A DNA stretch of 64,000 nt from Antarcticimicrobium sediminis (GTDB taxonomy: Bacteria; Pseudomonadota; Alphaproteobacteria; Rhodobacterales; Rhodobacteraceae): positions 143,030 to 207,029 of the forward strand of contig NZ_SMFP01000009.1 in the NCBI RefSeq assembly GCF_004348975.1. Reading direction: 5' to 3'. Numbering within the stretch: the first letter of the stretch is position 1; each line of letters opens with the position of its first letter. Below the pieces are notes generated by a model. That model did no database searches and was not told where the DNA came from. It saw only the letters and a program-made list of their open reading frames with translations. The position numbers and the translations under genes were made by a program. This document shows positions 48,261-57,274 of the stretch, one piece after another.

Positions 48261-49213
48261 TTGGGATGCCTTAATCGCGGATTGGACAGGATCGAGACGA
48301 TATCGGCCACCATGTTCAGCCCGATATAGACGGCGGCAAACAGCAGCCCGCAGGCCTGCACCACCGGCACGTCGCGCTTGGCGACGTGATCGACCAGATA
48401 TTGTCCCATCCCGGGATAGGTAAAGACCACCTCGATCACCACGACGCCGACCACCAGATAGGCCAGGTTCAGCATCACGACATTGACGATCGGCGCGACC
48501 GAATTCGGGAAGGCGTGGCGAAAGATCACCTGAAACCGGTTCAGCCCTTTGAGCTCGGCGGTTTCGATATAGGCCGATTGCATCACGTTGAGGATCGCGG
48601 CGCGGGTCATGCGCATCATATGCGCCAGAACCACCAGCGTCAGCACCATCACCGGCATCGCGATGGACGACAGCTTTTCGCCAAGACTCATGCCGTCATT
48701 GATCATCGCCACCGAGGGGAACCAGCGCAGCTTGACCCCGACGACATACATGATGACATAGCCGATCAGAAATTCGGGGATCGAGATCGAGGCCAGCGTG
48801 ACCGCCGAGATCATCTTGTCCGGCCAGCGGTCGCGATAGCGCACGGCGAGCAGACCGAGAAAGATTGCCAGCGGCACCGCGATGATCGCAGCCCAGAAGG
48901 CAAGGAAAAGCGTGTTTTTCATCCGTCCGGAGATGCTGTCTGCAATGTCCTGACCATTGGTCAGCGCAGTGCCCAGATCGCCCTGCAGTGCATTGAAAAG
49001 CCAGCTGAGATACCGGGTAAGGGCGGGCTCGTTCAGGCCCAGATCGCGGCGCATGTTGGCGAGCGCCTCGGGGGTGGCGGATTGGCCGAGAATGGATTGG
49101 GCGACGTCACCGGGGAGCAACTGGGTGCCGATAAAAATCAGCCCGGAGACCAGCAGTAATAGAAGAAGGCCCAGCGCAACGCGCTGGGCCACCAGTTTTA
49201 ACGCAGAGCCCAT
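48257..49213 (-). CDS. ABC transporter permease, DppB type (second system)
   Basis: This 318-residue permease begins MGSALKLVAQRVALGLLLLLL, i.e. KLVAQRVALGLLLLLL as TM1, then FIGTQLLPGDVAQSILG and LQGDLGTALTNGQDI, the B-subunit periplasmic features. The EAA loop is SAYIETAELKGLNRFQVIF, and FTYPGMGQYLVDHVAKRD the C-terminal landmark. It follows the binding-protein gene by one base, and a perfect hairpin sits in its first 16 codons. It forms the channel with the DppC-type subunit. Confidence 0.94.
   Translation of the reverse strand: MGSALKLVAQRVALGLLLLLLVSGLIFIGTQLLPGDVAQSILGQSATPEALANMRRDLGLNEPALTRYLSWLFNALQGDLGTALTNGQDIADSISGRMKNTLFLAFWAAIIAVPLAIFLGLLAVRYRDRWPDKMISAVTLASISIPEFLIGYVIMYVVGVKLRWFPSVAMINDGMSLGEKLSSIAMPVMVLTLVVLAHMMRMTRAAILNVMQSAYIETAELKGLNRFQVIFRHAFPNSVAPIVNVVMLNLAYLVVGVVVIEVVFTYPGMGQYLVDHVAKRDVPVVQACGLLFAAVYIGLNMVADIVSILSNPRLRHPK
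49168..49190 (-). other. Hairpin inside the start of the dppB-type gene
   Basis: GGCCCAGCG (49168-49176) and CGCTGGGCC (49182-49190) pair, plus C-G closing an AAC loop: ten pairs. It lies about 24 bases downstream of the binding-protein stop on the transcript, the position where hairpins often protect binding-protein mRNA. It also encodes normal TM1 residues, so chance cannot be excluded. Confidence 0.4.
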
Positions 49214-49214
49214 G

Positions 49215-50801
49215 TCAGGCGGCCACCCACATTCTCATCGGAGCGTAGAAGTTCATCAGCTCATAGCCAGAGGTGCCACCGCCCCAGCCCATCACGCGAT
49301 CACTGGTCGCGTCGACGAAGTCGTTGAACATCGGGCAGATCAACCCGCCTTCATTGTGCACGATCAGCGACATATCCGCATACATCTGCTTGCGCTTGGT
49401 CTCGTCCAACTCGGCGCGGGCGGCGACCAGCAACTGGTCGAACTTTTCGTTCTTGAACCGTGTGTCGTTCCAGTCGGCGGTCGACAGATAGGCGGTCGAG
49501 AACATCTGGTCCTGGGTCGGGCGTCCGCCCCAGTACGAGGTGCAGAACGGTTTCGCGTTCCACACTTCCGACCAATAGCCATCGTTCGGTTCGCGCTTGA
49601 TCTCCAGATTGATGCCCGCTGCAGCGCTGCTTTGCTGGAACAGCGCCGCCGCGTCAGGTGCCCCGGGAAAGGAGTTGTCCGAGGTGCGCAACAGGATCGA
49701 GCCGTCAAAGCCCGACTTTTTCATATGGAACTTGGCTTTGTCGGGGTCATAGGTGCGCTGCTCAAGCTCGGTGAACAGCGGATAGGCGGCGTTGATCGGC
49801 GTGTCGTTGCCAACCGAGCCATAGCCGAACAGGATCTTGTCGACCATTTCCTGACGGTTGATGCCGTATTTCAGCGCCATGCGCACATCGTTGTTGTCAA
49901 ACGGCGTCGTGTCGCAATGGGCGATGAACACATAGTGGCCCGGGCCGGATTTCGACCGCACCTCGATGTTCGGCGCGCGCGCGATCAGCCCGGCGGTGCG
50001 CGGCGGCACCCGGTTGATCATGTCGACCTGACCCGATTGCAGCGCCGCGACGCGCGCGGTGTCGTCATTGATCACGATCAGTTCGATGGTCTCGGCATGG
50101 CCCAAGCTGCTGTCCCAATGGTTCGGGTTCTTTTCGAACACGAACCGCACACCCGTATCTGCCGATTTCAGCACATAGGGACCACTGCCAATCGCCGCAG
50201 TCGGGTCGTCCTTACCGCCGTTCGGTTGGATTATCAGGTGATAGTCCGCCATCAGATAGGGCAGGTCGGCGTTGGCCTGATCCAGTTCCAGCACAAAGAC
50301 GCCGTCCTCGGCCTTCATGTTCTTGATCCCGCGCAGCAGACCCAGCGCGCCGGATTTGGTGTCTTCGCCGGAATGGCGTTCCAGCGTGGCCAGCACATCT
50401 TCGGCGGTCACGGGCTTGCCGTTCGAGAAGGTGATGCCCGAGCGGATCTTGAAGCTCCAGGTCTTGGCGTCCGGGGTCGAACTGTAGCTTTCGGCAACCT
50501 TGCCGACCAGCCCGCCTTCGTCGGCAAGTTCGAGCAGCGGCTCGCCCCACATGCGCAGGATCTGGAGCATGGTCGAGTTGGCCGCCAGCGCCGGATCAAG
50601 GCTGTCAGAGGCGCCGCCGCCCTGAACCCCGACCTTGATGGTGCCGCCCTTTTGAGGTCCGGCAGCATAAGCCGCCTTTGACATCAGGGTGTTGGCCGCC
50701 GCAGCCGTCAGGCCCAGCGCAGCCGCGCGGCCCATGAATTCGCGCCGTGTCATCCGGCCCGCGATGACGCTGTTGGCGAAAAATTTCAGATTGTTATGCA
50801 T
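49215..50801 (-). CDS. ABC transporter substrate-binding protein, family 5 (second system)
   Basis: The 528-residue protein starts MHNNLKFFANSV (GGGAGA upstream; a 20-codon extension was rejected). A twin-arginine motif, TRREFMGRAAALGL at 18-31, with cleavage near KAAYAA (46) predicts Tat export to the periplasm. SBP_bac_5 marks include SLDPALAANS, WSFKIRSGITFSNGKPVTAEDV (core FSNGKPVTAEDV), AAIGSGPYVLKSADTG and FEKNPNHWD. The N-terminal segment before the Arg pair is longer than usual. It is the first gene of a four-gene transporter operon; the ligand is unknown but neighbours suggest a peptide, ester or phospho-compound. Confidence 0.95.
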   Translation of the reverse strand: MHNNLKFFANSVIAGRMTRREFMGRAAALGLTAAAANTLMSKAAYAAGPQKGGTIKVGVQGGGASDSLDPALAANSTMLQILRMWGEPLLELADEGGLVGKVAESYSSTPDAKTWSFKIRSGITFSNGKPVTAEDVLATLERHSGEDTKSGALGLLRGIKNMKAEDGVFVLELDQANADLPYLMADYHLIIQPNGGKDDPTAAIGSGPYVLKSADTGVRFVFEKNPNHWDSSLGHAETIELIVINDDTARVAALQSGQVDMINRVPPRTAGLIARAPNIEVRSKSGPGHYVFIAHCDTTPFDNNDVRMALKYGINRQEMVDKILFGYGSVGNDTPINAAYPLFTELEQRTYDPDKAKFHMKKSGFDGSILLRTSDNSFPGAPDAAALFQQSSAAAGINLEIKREPNDGYWSEVWNAKPFCTSYWGGRPTQDQMFSTAYLSTADWNDTRFKNEKFDQLLVAARAELDETKRKQMYADMSLIVHNEGGLICPMFNDFVDATSDRVMGWGGGTSGYELMNFYAPMRMWVAA

Positions 50802-50909
50802 TTTGGTCTCCCATTTTTGTTCTCTACGTCTCACGCGCAGGTTTATTGACCATTGCGTCAAACGTCGCTCATTTACAGAGGTGTCGCAACCCTTATTCCC
50901 GGAAAATGG

Positions 50910-52907
50910 TCAGTTTGCGTCACGCGATATGCTGTCTGCGACCTCCCGGTGGTGGACGCGCACCTCGCCCTCATAGGCTTCGAGTGTGGCGCGCAGGTGA
51001 AAATGCGTGGCGTCGGACCACATTTCGCAGGTGGTTTCGGTCCGGGTCTGCCAGTCGCCGCGCGCGCGTTCATCGCTCCAGTGGCACCAGCCCCGGGCGG
51101 ACAGCGGATCATCCGGGCGGATGCTCCAGCGCTCGCGCGCGATGGTTCCGCCGATCATCCCGTGGTCGAGATCCTCGTGCTTGCCAAAGTCATCCTCGAT
51201 CACCAGCGTCACGGTGCCCGAGACCATGTCGGTCTCGATCCGGCGGATATGGCTTTCTGCGCGCAGCGGGCGGGTTTGCCATGGCGCGTCTGCCTCTGGC
51301 GGGGCAAAGGCGCAGTCCGCGCCACTGGCGGTGGGGCGCACCGGCAGGTCGATCCGGCCCTGTTCCAGCGTCAGTTCGGCGCTTTGCGGGCTGGGCCAGA
51401 TCAGCGGCCAATAGGCCGATGAGACGGCAACGCGCAGCCGGTGCCCCTTGGGCAGACGATAGGCGATCTGGTCCAGTGGGACGGCGATGTCATAGCTTTT
51501 TCCCGGCTCCAACGGGCGCGGCTTGCGATGCCCGTCGCGATGGGTCAGGTTCAGCACCCCATAGGTGATCCGGGCCGACGCCCCGTCCGGGTGCACATGG
51601 GTTAGCCGCACCGCGATCTGCGCCTGCGGCCGATCCGCGCGCAGCCGCAGATGCAGCACCGGCGCGCCGACGATATCCATATCCGCTGCCAGTGGCGTGG
51701 TGTCAAAACAGGCCGACAGCGCGTCGTCGCAGCGCTGGTCGCCGGGCATCTCGGGGCCCAGCCAGATGGCGCAATACTCGCCCGCCGCCATGCCGCAATG
51801 ATGCGGCGAGCGCACTGTCGCGGCAAGCGGGCCGGGGGTGTCGCAAAGCCCGGCCTCGCTCAGGTGCAGCGTTTCAATCGGGATATGCGATGTCGCGCCC
51901 TCGGGCTCAGAGATCCAGCGTCCGGGGCGCTCGGCGTACCAAGTGGCGGGGCGCAGCCCGTCCATCAGATAGGCGCGATAATCGGGGTCACCTTCGACGC
52001 CGGTGTCGATCCCTTTAAGCCAGCGATCCCACCAGCGCAGCGCTTCTTGCAGGAAGCCGATGCGCGGCTCGGGCACGGCGAAATGCGGGTATTTGTGCAC
52101 CCAGGGTCCGACGATCCCCTTGGCACCGGGGATGTTCTCGACGATCCGCGGCACCGCGTTCTTATAGGCGTCGCCCCAGCCGCCCACAGCCAGCACCCGG
52201 GCCTTGATCGCTGCGTAATCCTCGCAGACCGACCCGTGGCACCAATAGGCATCGCGTCGCTGGTGGCGCAGCCATGTGGCGGGTAGAAAGGGCTCGCTCT
52301 CCAGCCGCTGCATCCACATCTCGCGCCAAGCCTCGCCGACCAGCGCCGGGTCCGGCGCGCGCGAGGAGTGCGACCACATGGTCGCGCCCCAGCCGAGGTT
52401 TTCGTTCAGGAGGCAGCCGCCTTTGTAATGGATGTCATCGGCAAACCGGTCGACCGTGGAACACAGCGTGATGATCGCCTTGAGCGGCGCGGGCTGCAGC
52501 GCCGCGACCTGCAGCGCATTGAACCCGCCCCAGCTGATCCCCATCATCCCCACCGTGCCGCTGCACCAGTCTTGCGCGGCCAGCCAATGGATCACCTCGA
52601 CCGCATCATCGAGTTCTTGCTGGGTATATTCATCCTCCATCAGCCCTTGGCTGTCGCCACTGCCGCGCATGTCCACCCGCACGCAGGCATAGCCGCGCTT
52701 GGCGAACCAGGGATGCGTCAGCGCATCCCGTGCGGTGGTGCCGTCGCGTTTGCGATAGGGCAGATATTCGAGGATCACCGGCACCGGGTCGTCGCCCGCA
52801 TTCCCCGGGCGCCAGACTCGCGCAGAAAGGCGACAGCCATCGGACAGGGGAATTCCCAGATCCGGCAGCTCCTCGATCGCGCGCAGAGTGTTCGGCGTCG
52901 CCTCCAT
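50910..52907 (-). CDS. CocE/NonD family hydrolase (X-Pro dipeptidyl-peptidase S15 fold)
   Basis: It encodes about 665 residues from MEATPNTLRAIEEL; no ribosome site is evident and GTG 52922 is an alternative. An alpha/beta hydrolase domain has PVILEYLPYRKRDGT, the FAKRGYACVRVDMRGSGDSQG strand-turn (core DMRGSGDSQG), nucleophile GISWGG and a His in WVHKYPH. A C-terminal jelly-roll PepX_C domain follows (SYDIAVPLDQIAYRLPKGHR in part). Such enzymes cleave esters or acyl-Pro bonds, as in cocaine esterase and S15 peptidases. It precedes the transporter binding-protein gene by 108 bases on the same strand, suggesting it processes the imported peptide or ester. Confidence 0.9.
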   Translation of the reverse strand: MEATPNTLRAIEELPDLGIPLSDGCRLSARVWRPGNAGDDPVPVILEYLPYRKRDGTTARDALTHPWFAKRGYACVRVDMRGSGDSQGLMEDEYTQQELDDAVEVIHWLAAQDWCSGTVGMMGISWGGFNALQVAALQPAPLKAIITLCSTVDRFADDIHYKGGCLLNENLGWGATMWSHSSRAPDPALVGEAWREMWMQRLESEPFLPATWLRHQRRDAYWCHGSVCEDYAAIKARVLAVGGWGDAYKNAVPRIVENIPGAKGIVGPWVHKYPHFAVPEPRIGFLQEALRWWDRWLKGIDTGVEGDPDYRAYLMDGLRPATWYAERPGRWISEPEGATSHIPIETLHLSEAGLCDTPGPLAATVRSPHHCGMAAGEYCAIWLGPEMPGDQRCDDALSACFDTTPLAADMDIVGAPVLHLRLRADRPQAQIAVRLTHVHPDGASARITYGVLNLTHRDGHRKPRPLEPGKSYDIAVPLDQIAYRLPKGHRLRVAVSSAYWPLIWPSPQSAELTLEQGRIDLPVRPTASGADCAFAPPEADAPWQTRPLRAESHIRRIETDMVSGTVTLVIEDDFGKHEDLDHGMIGGTIARERWSIRPDDPLSARGWCHWSDERARGDWQTRTETTCEMWSDATHFHLRATLEAYEGEVRVHHREVADSISRDAN

Positions 52908-52939
52908 GCGCCGACTGTTCACGTTGCACGGGTAAGCTG

Positions 52940-54043
52940 TCAAGCGCGCAGGGCGATGACCAGGTCCATGACGTTGGTGCCGGTCGGGCCGGTGATCAGC
53001 AGGGCGTTGCTGCTGTCCAGATAGGTTCCGCTGTCGGCGCGGGCCAGCGCCGCCTCTGCGCCCGGCCCCCATGTGGCGCCGGTGACGATACCGCCGGCGG
53101 CCTCGGTCGGGCCGTCGGTGCCATCGGTGCCACCGACGACGATGGTGATATCGTCGCGCTCCGCGATCTCTCGTGCCAGCGCCAGCGCCAGCGCCTGATT
53201 GCGCCCGCCGCGTCCGGGATGTTCGGGCAGCACCACGGTTGGCTCCCCGCCCAGGATCATCACGCCAGACCCCATCGCGCGCAGCCGCGCCCCCAGTTGC
53301 GTCGCCAGCGCCCCAATCTCATCGTGCAGCGCCTCGTCCTGCGCCAGAACGACAAGGCCGTGCGCCCGCGCCTCGAACGCCGCCGCCGCGCGCGCGTGCG
53401 CATTGCTGGCCACGATCTGCGCGTCATAGGCAAAGGCGGGGGCAGGGGGCGCGGCGCCGATCCCGGAGCCGATCACCGCGATATCATCGCCCGGCACGTC
53501 CGAGATCGCCAGCACCCGTACCCGCGCGCCTTGGAACCGCGCCAGCAGCCCGCCGCCCTTAATCCGCGACAGCTTACGCCGCTCTGCGTTCATCGCAGTG
53601 ATGTCCAGCCCGGTGGCAAGCAGGCGGCGATTGAGCGCGGCGAGATCCTCCAGCGTGTTGCCCCCGGCCAGATCCTCGGCCAAAGACGAGGCCCCGCCCG
53701 AGACCAGCAGCAACAGCTCAGAGCCTTCCGGCAGCGCCTCGACCGCTTCGCGCAGCGCCTTGCCGCCGCGCAGGCTGCGGGCATCGGGCACCGGGTGGGC
53801 GGCCTCGATCAGTTCCACCCCCTCGGGCAGCCCGGCCCCGTGGCCATCCTTGGTGACGACCAGTGCGGGCACGCCGGGAAACCTATCCAGCGCGGCGCGG
53901 GTCATCGCCCCGGCGGCCTTACCGACGGCGAGGATACGGTCGGGGCGGGTGCCCTGCTCCAGCGCCGCCCGCGTTGCGGCCTCTCCGCCCACGGCGGCCA
54001 CGCCAGCCTGCCAGAGCGCAAGCGCGGTGCTGCGTCGGTCCAT
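52940..54043 (-). CDS. Glycerate 2-kinase (DUF4147/MOFRL type)
   Basis: The 367-residue protein has the two-domain MOFRL glycerate kinase structure: N-terminal AVGKAAGAMTRAAL, VVTKDGHGAG, EAAHPVPDARS, LLLVSGGASSLAEDL, then C-terminal GGRNQALALALAREIAE and VVGGTDGTDGPTEAAGGIV. It phosphorylates D-glycerate to 2-phosphoglycerate with ATP, feeding lower glycolysis. It is 50 to 60 residues shorter than many homologues, the loss being spread through loops. Older names include hydroxypyruvate reductase TtuD. It lies directly after dtd (no gap) and 32 bases before the CocE-like gene. Confidence 0.92.
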   Translation of the reverse strand: MDRRSTALALWQAGVAAVGGEAATRAALEQGTRPDRILAVGKAAGAMTRAALDRFPGVPALVVTKDGHGAGLPEGVELIEAAHPVPDARSLRGGKALREAVEALPEGSELLLLVSGGASSLAEDLAGGNTLEDLAALNRRLLATGLDITAMNAERRKLSRIKGGGLLARFQGARVRVLAISDVPGDDIAVIGSGIGAAPPAPAFAYDAQIVASNAHARAAAAFEARAHGLVVLAQDEALHDEIGALATQLGARLRAMGSGVMILGGEPTVVLPEHPGRGGRNQALALALAREIAERDDITIVVGGTDGTDGPTEAAGGIVTGATWGPGAEAALARADSGTYLDSSNALLITGPTGTNVMDLVIALRA

Positions 54044-54481
54044 TCAGACCTCCATCCAGATCGTGATCGGCCCGTCATTGACCAGCGCGACCTTCATGTC
54101 GGCGGCAAAGCGCCCGGTCTCCACCTCGACCCCCTGCGCCGCCATCTGTGCGGTGAAATACTCATACAGACGTGCGCCTTCCGCTGGCGGGGCGGCGGTG
54201 GAAAACCCGGGCCGGTTGCCGCTGCGGGTATCGGCGGCCAGCGTGAACTGGCTGACCACCAGCGCCGCGCCGCCCACATCCAGCAGCGAGCGGTTCATCT
54301 TGTCGGCCTCGTCCTTGAAAATGCGCAGCTTGGCGATCTTGGCGGCAAGCTTGTCGGCCTGCGCCTCGGTATCGCCCTGCATGGCGCAGATCAGGACCAG
54401 CAGGCCGGAGCCGATCTCTCCGATGATGTCACCATCGACCGTGACGCTGGCCTCGCTGACGCGTTGGATCAGGGCGCGCAT
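54044..54481 (-). CDS. dtd: D-aminoacyl-tRNA deacylase
   Basis: The 145-residue protein matches Dtd in length and motifs: [33 protein letters not shown], the SQFTL active-site segment ([11 protein letters not shown]) and the Gly-cisPro substrate-gate region [11 protein letters not shown]. It hydrolyses D-amino acids mischarged on tRNA in the cytoplasm. The N-terminus overlaps the PfkB kinase stop by 13 bases. It is a housekeeping gene placed inside a metabolic operon. Confidence 0.97.
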   Translation of the reverse strand: MRALIQRVSEASVTVDGDIIGEIGSGLLVLICAMQGDTEAQADKLAAKIAKLRIFKDEADKMNRSLLDVGGAALVVSQFTLAADTRSGNRPGFSTAAPPAEGARLYEYFTAQMAAQGVEVETGRFAADMKVALVNDGPITIWMEV

Positions 54482-55392
54482 GGGGTTTCCTTTTCTTTGG
54501 GCGCGTCGGCACCGGGGCGCGTGACGCTGTCGCTGGCGCAGCGGATGCCATGGGCGAGCGCGGCGCGCAATGTGGGCTCAGGCAGATCCAGCGGTTTGGC
54601 CAGCAGCCCGGAGCGGGCCAGATCGGCAAGAACCGCCGCGTTGAAAATATCGCCTGCCCCCACCGTATCGACCGCCTGCACCCGAGGGGCGGGCAGGGTG
54701 AGGCTTTGTGTCGCCCAATGGGCGGTGGCGCCGTCTTCACCCCGCGTGTGCAGCACAAGCGGCGCGAGGCGGCGCAGATCATCCAGCGCCCCCGGCCCGA
54801 GCCAGCATAGATCTTCGTCCGAGACCTTGACCACGTCGGCCAGCGCCGCCATCCGCATCAGCCGCGCGCGATAGCGCTCGGGCGCGCGTACCAAACCGGG
54901 GCGGATGTTGAGGTCCAGCCAGATCAGCCGGGTGTCGGCACCGCGCCGCGCCAGTGTTTCAAACGCCTCTGCCGCCGGGGATGCGATCAGGCTGATGCCA
55001 CCGAAAACCAGCGCACGGGTGCTGTCCGGCAAGGGGTCGGGCAAATCGCTTGCGGCATAAAGCGCGCCGGCGCTGCCGCTGTCATAGAGGTCAAATCGGG
55101 TTCCCCCCGCAATCGGTTGCGCCAGCGCCAGCGGGCAGGGGTGATCGGTTCGGGTGGCCAGTTCCAGCGAGACGCCTTCGGCCTGCATATGGGCGGCCAA
55201 CCGCGCCCCCGCCGGGTCGCTGGACAACGCCCCGACGAACCCGGCCGCGACCCCTTGCCGCGCCAGCGCCACGGCGCAGTTCAACGCACCGCCGCCGGGG
55301 ACCGGGCGAAAGCCGGCACCACCCCCGACCAGCGTGGCGGGCACCATGTCGAGCACCGCCTCGCCGCAACACAGGATCAGCGGATCGCTCAT
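54469..55392 (-). CDS. PfkB family carbohydrate kinase
   Basis: This 307-residue ribokinase-fold enzyme starts [16 protein letters not shown]; the ATG overlaps the nitroreductase stop (ATGA), which fixes the start. The first PfkB signature is [22 protein letters not shown] (core [15 protein letters not shown]) and the catalytic one [13 protein letters not shown], with Asp as base. Family members of the fructokinase group phosphorylate fructose or related sugars. [14 protein letters not shown] suggests a fructokinase-like lid. The substrate is otherwise open. Part of the nitroreductase-kinase-dtd-glycerate kinase run. Confidence 0.92.
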   Translation of the reverse strand: MSDPLILCCGEAVLDMVPATLVGGGAGFRPVPGGGALNCAVALARQGVAAGFVGALSSDPAGARLAAHMQAEGVSLELATRTDHPCPLALAQPIAGGTRFDLYDSGSAGALYAASDLPDPLPDSTRALVFGGISLIASPAAEAFETLARRGADTRLIWLDLNIRPGLVRAPERYRARLMRMAALADVVKVSDEDLCWLGPGALDDLRRLAPLVLHTRGEDGATAHWATQSLTLPAPRVQAVDTVGAGDIFNAAVLADLARSGLLAKPLDLPEPTLRAALAHGIRCASDSVTRPGADAPKEKETPCAP

Positions 55393-56057
55393 CCGCGCCA
55401 ATCGACGATATCAGCCACCGGCGCGCGCCCGGTGCGGAACCCGTTGGCCGGATCCTCGGGGACGCCATAGCCGAAGGAGATCGCGCAAAGCACCAGCCGA
55501 TCCTGCGGGATGTCGAAATACTCGTGCAGGAACGGGCCGAACGAGGCCACCGCCGCCTGCGGGATGGTGGCGACACCGGCGGCCCGCGCGGCAAGGCAGA
55601 ACCCGGTGACAAAGCCGCCGCAATCCAGCGCGCCATAGGGCCCCAACTCTGCCGGGCTGGAGATGATGGCGCAATGGGGCGCATCGAACAGGTCGAAGTT
55701 GCGCATCATCTGCCGGCTTGATGCCGCGCGGTCGCCCTTGCCAACGCCTACCGCCTCGTACAACTGCCAGCCGCAGGTGCGGCGCCGCTCGCGATAGACG
55801 CCGGGATAGCTGTCGGGAAAGGGCAGGTCGGGATCATGCCCACCGGCCTGCGCCTGCTCTCGCAACGCAGCGCGAAAGGCGTCGGTCTGCGCCCCGCTGG
55901 TCACGCTTAGATGCCAAGGCTGGGCATTGCACCACGAGGGCGCGCGGCTGGCGGCGGCGACGATCTGTTCGATGGTTTCGCGCGGCACCGGGTCGGGGCG
56001 ATAGGCGCGGCAGGAAAAACGCTGTGCCATCAGCGCATCAAGATCGTCCAGGGTCAT
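55389..56057 (-). CDS. Nitroreductase family FMN enzyme
   Basis: The 222-residue protein has the FMN-binding N-terminus QRFSCRAYRPDPVPRETIEQ (core RFSCRAYRPDPVP), SRAPSWCNAQPW, and the C-terminal AISFGYGVPEDPANGFRT. It is a homodimeric NAD(P)H oxidoreductase able to reduce nitroaromatics or quinones; the SxxPSWxNxQPW pattern marks the NfnB-like group. It starts a leftward run whose stop overlaps the PfkB start. The physiological substrate is unknown. Confidence 0.92.
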   Translation of the reverse strand: MTLDDLDALMAQRFSCRAYRPDPVPRETIEQIVAAASRAPSWCNAQPWHLSVTSGAQTDAFRAALREQAQAGGHDPDLPFPDSYPGVYRERRRTCGWQLYEAVGVGKGDRAASSRQMMRNFDLFDAPHCAIISSPAELGPYGALDCGGFVTGFCLAARAAGVATIPQAAVASFGPFLHEYFDIPQDRLVLCAISFGYGVPEDPANGFRTGRAPVADIVDWRG

Positions 56058-56110
56058 GTATTTTCCTCCTTCGGGGCGCTGGGGCGCGGCGCAGACTGTC
56101 TGCCGTGCGC

Positions 56111-57223
56111 TTACTGGTTCATCGCGACCACATAGCCGATGCCACCGGCGACGATCAGCCCCAGAACCACGGCGATGGTGATCTTGATCGCCGACCAGGG
56201 GCGTTCGCCCTGAACCCGCCCGGTGCGACCGTTGACGACGAAACGGTACGTTTTGCCGCGATATTTGTACGCTGCCAGCCAGACCGGCAGCAGGATGTGC
56301 TTGAAGGTCACGTTGGCGACATCGGTGTCGATATTGTGGATGCGCTGGCGGTCGCCGCCGATATCAAAGCGCACATCACGTTCGATCACCCGCGCCATGT
56401 GGTCGCGCGCCTGAGTATAGCCCTCGTCCAGTTCGACGGTATAAGCCTCGGCCCGGAACCCGGCCAGATATTCCGGCCGGTAGGGCTCCAGCGCCGGCAG
56501 ATCCCAAGGCTCCAGCGCGTCGGTATAGCGTTTCGGCAGGCTTTTGGAGGCCAGCACCAGAACATCGTCAAAGAACCGCGCGACCCGCCCCGCGGCGGGG
56601 GTCCAGCGCACCTTGGCCACCTGTTCCTGCACCCGTTTGCCGTCGCGCATCACGGTGCGAGTCTCGTAATATACGATGCCGCGTTCGCCGCGATAGCGTG
56701 ACTTGGTGTCGGCGTCGAAGGTCCAGTAGGGCACATAGATGCCCTGCATCTTGCGGCCCTTGCGGGCATAGTCCTTGAGGCCGTTGGGCGCGAACCACAG
56801 CTGCCCGAGCCAATCGGTCATCGCCTTGCGCGCGCTGCGCTCGTCGAGCGCAAAGGGCAGCACGCCGCGCGGCTTGATCTGGCGGCTGATGCCGGTGTCG
56901 GTGACCACCGGGGTGGCGCAGAACGGGCATTCGGCAGCATGGGTGGCGGGATCGAATTCGACCTGCGCACCGCAATTGGGGCAGGAGAGAACGCGGGTGT
57001 CCTCGGTCTCGCCCGCATCGAGCCGCCCGGCGCGGGCCGCGTCAAAATCCAACTCGCGCAGCTTGGCCCCGCCCCAGGGGCTGGTGCCCACCGCCTCCTC
57101 ATGGCCGCAGTGATCGCACACCAACAGGCCCCGCGCCGGATCAAAGCGGTAGTCGGCGCCGCATTGGTCACAGGGAAAGCGGTGCTCGGCAGCGGCGGGG
57201 GCTGTGAGGGCGACGTCGGACAT
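56111..57223 (-). CDS. Double zinc-ribbon membrane protein of the SPFH/TelA operon
   Basis: The 370-residue protein has two zinc ribbons near its N-terminus: C18-x2-C21 with C36-x2-C39 and C81-x2-C84 with C99-x2-C102. A large soluble domain follows (YVPYWTFDADTKSRYRGERG in part; DVLVLASKSLPKRYTDAL). A C-terminal TM helix (IKITIAVVLGLIVAGGIGYVVAM) anchors it. Homologues are often mislabelled as primosomal protein N' or as an RNA-polymerase-like zinc protein; no helicase motif exists here. It is encoded 51 bases downstream of the SPFH gene. A role in a membrane stress complex is an inference from the operon. Confidence 0.85.
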   Translation of the reverse strand: MSDVALTAPAAAEHRFPCDQCGADYRFDPARGLLVCDHCGHEEAVGTSPWGGAKLRELDFDAARAGRLDAGETEDTRVLSCPNCGAQVEFDPATHAAECPFCATPVVTDTGISRQIKPRGVLPFALDERSARKAMTDWLGQLWFAPNGLKDYARKGRKMQGIYVPYWTFDADTKSRYRGERGIVYYETRTVMRDGKRVQEQVAKVRWTPAAGRVARFFDDVLVLASKSLPKRYTDALEPWDLPALEPYRPEYLAGFRAEAYTVELDEGYTQARDHMARVIERDVRFDIGGDRQRIHNIDTDVANVTFKHILLPVWLAAYKYRGKTYRFVVNGRTGRVQGERPWSAIKITIAVVLGLIVAGGIGYVVAMNQ

Positions 57224-57233
57224 AGGGATTTCA

Positions 57234-57267
57234 GGCCTCCGGCGGGGATATTTCCGGTGAAAGGAAG
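57234..57267 (+). repeat. Rhodobacteraceae-type intergenic repeat, related form
   Basis: GCCTCCGGCGGGGATATTT, then CCGGTGAAAGGAAGC: resembles, by memory and by its ATATTT-N-purine tail, the elements at 26057 and 45762. It occupies the 51-base gap between the SPFH and zinc-ribbon genes. Confidence 0.4.
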
Positions 57268-57274
57268 CGGCGGA

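Noticed and set aside
52730..54874. A 714-codon plus-strand open frame
   Set aside because: It runs opposite to glycerate kinase, dtd and the PfkB kinase, all with full family motifs; high-GC codon bias creates such shadows.
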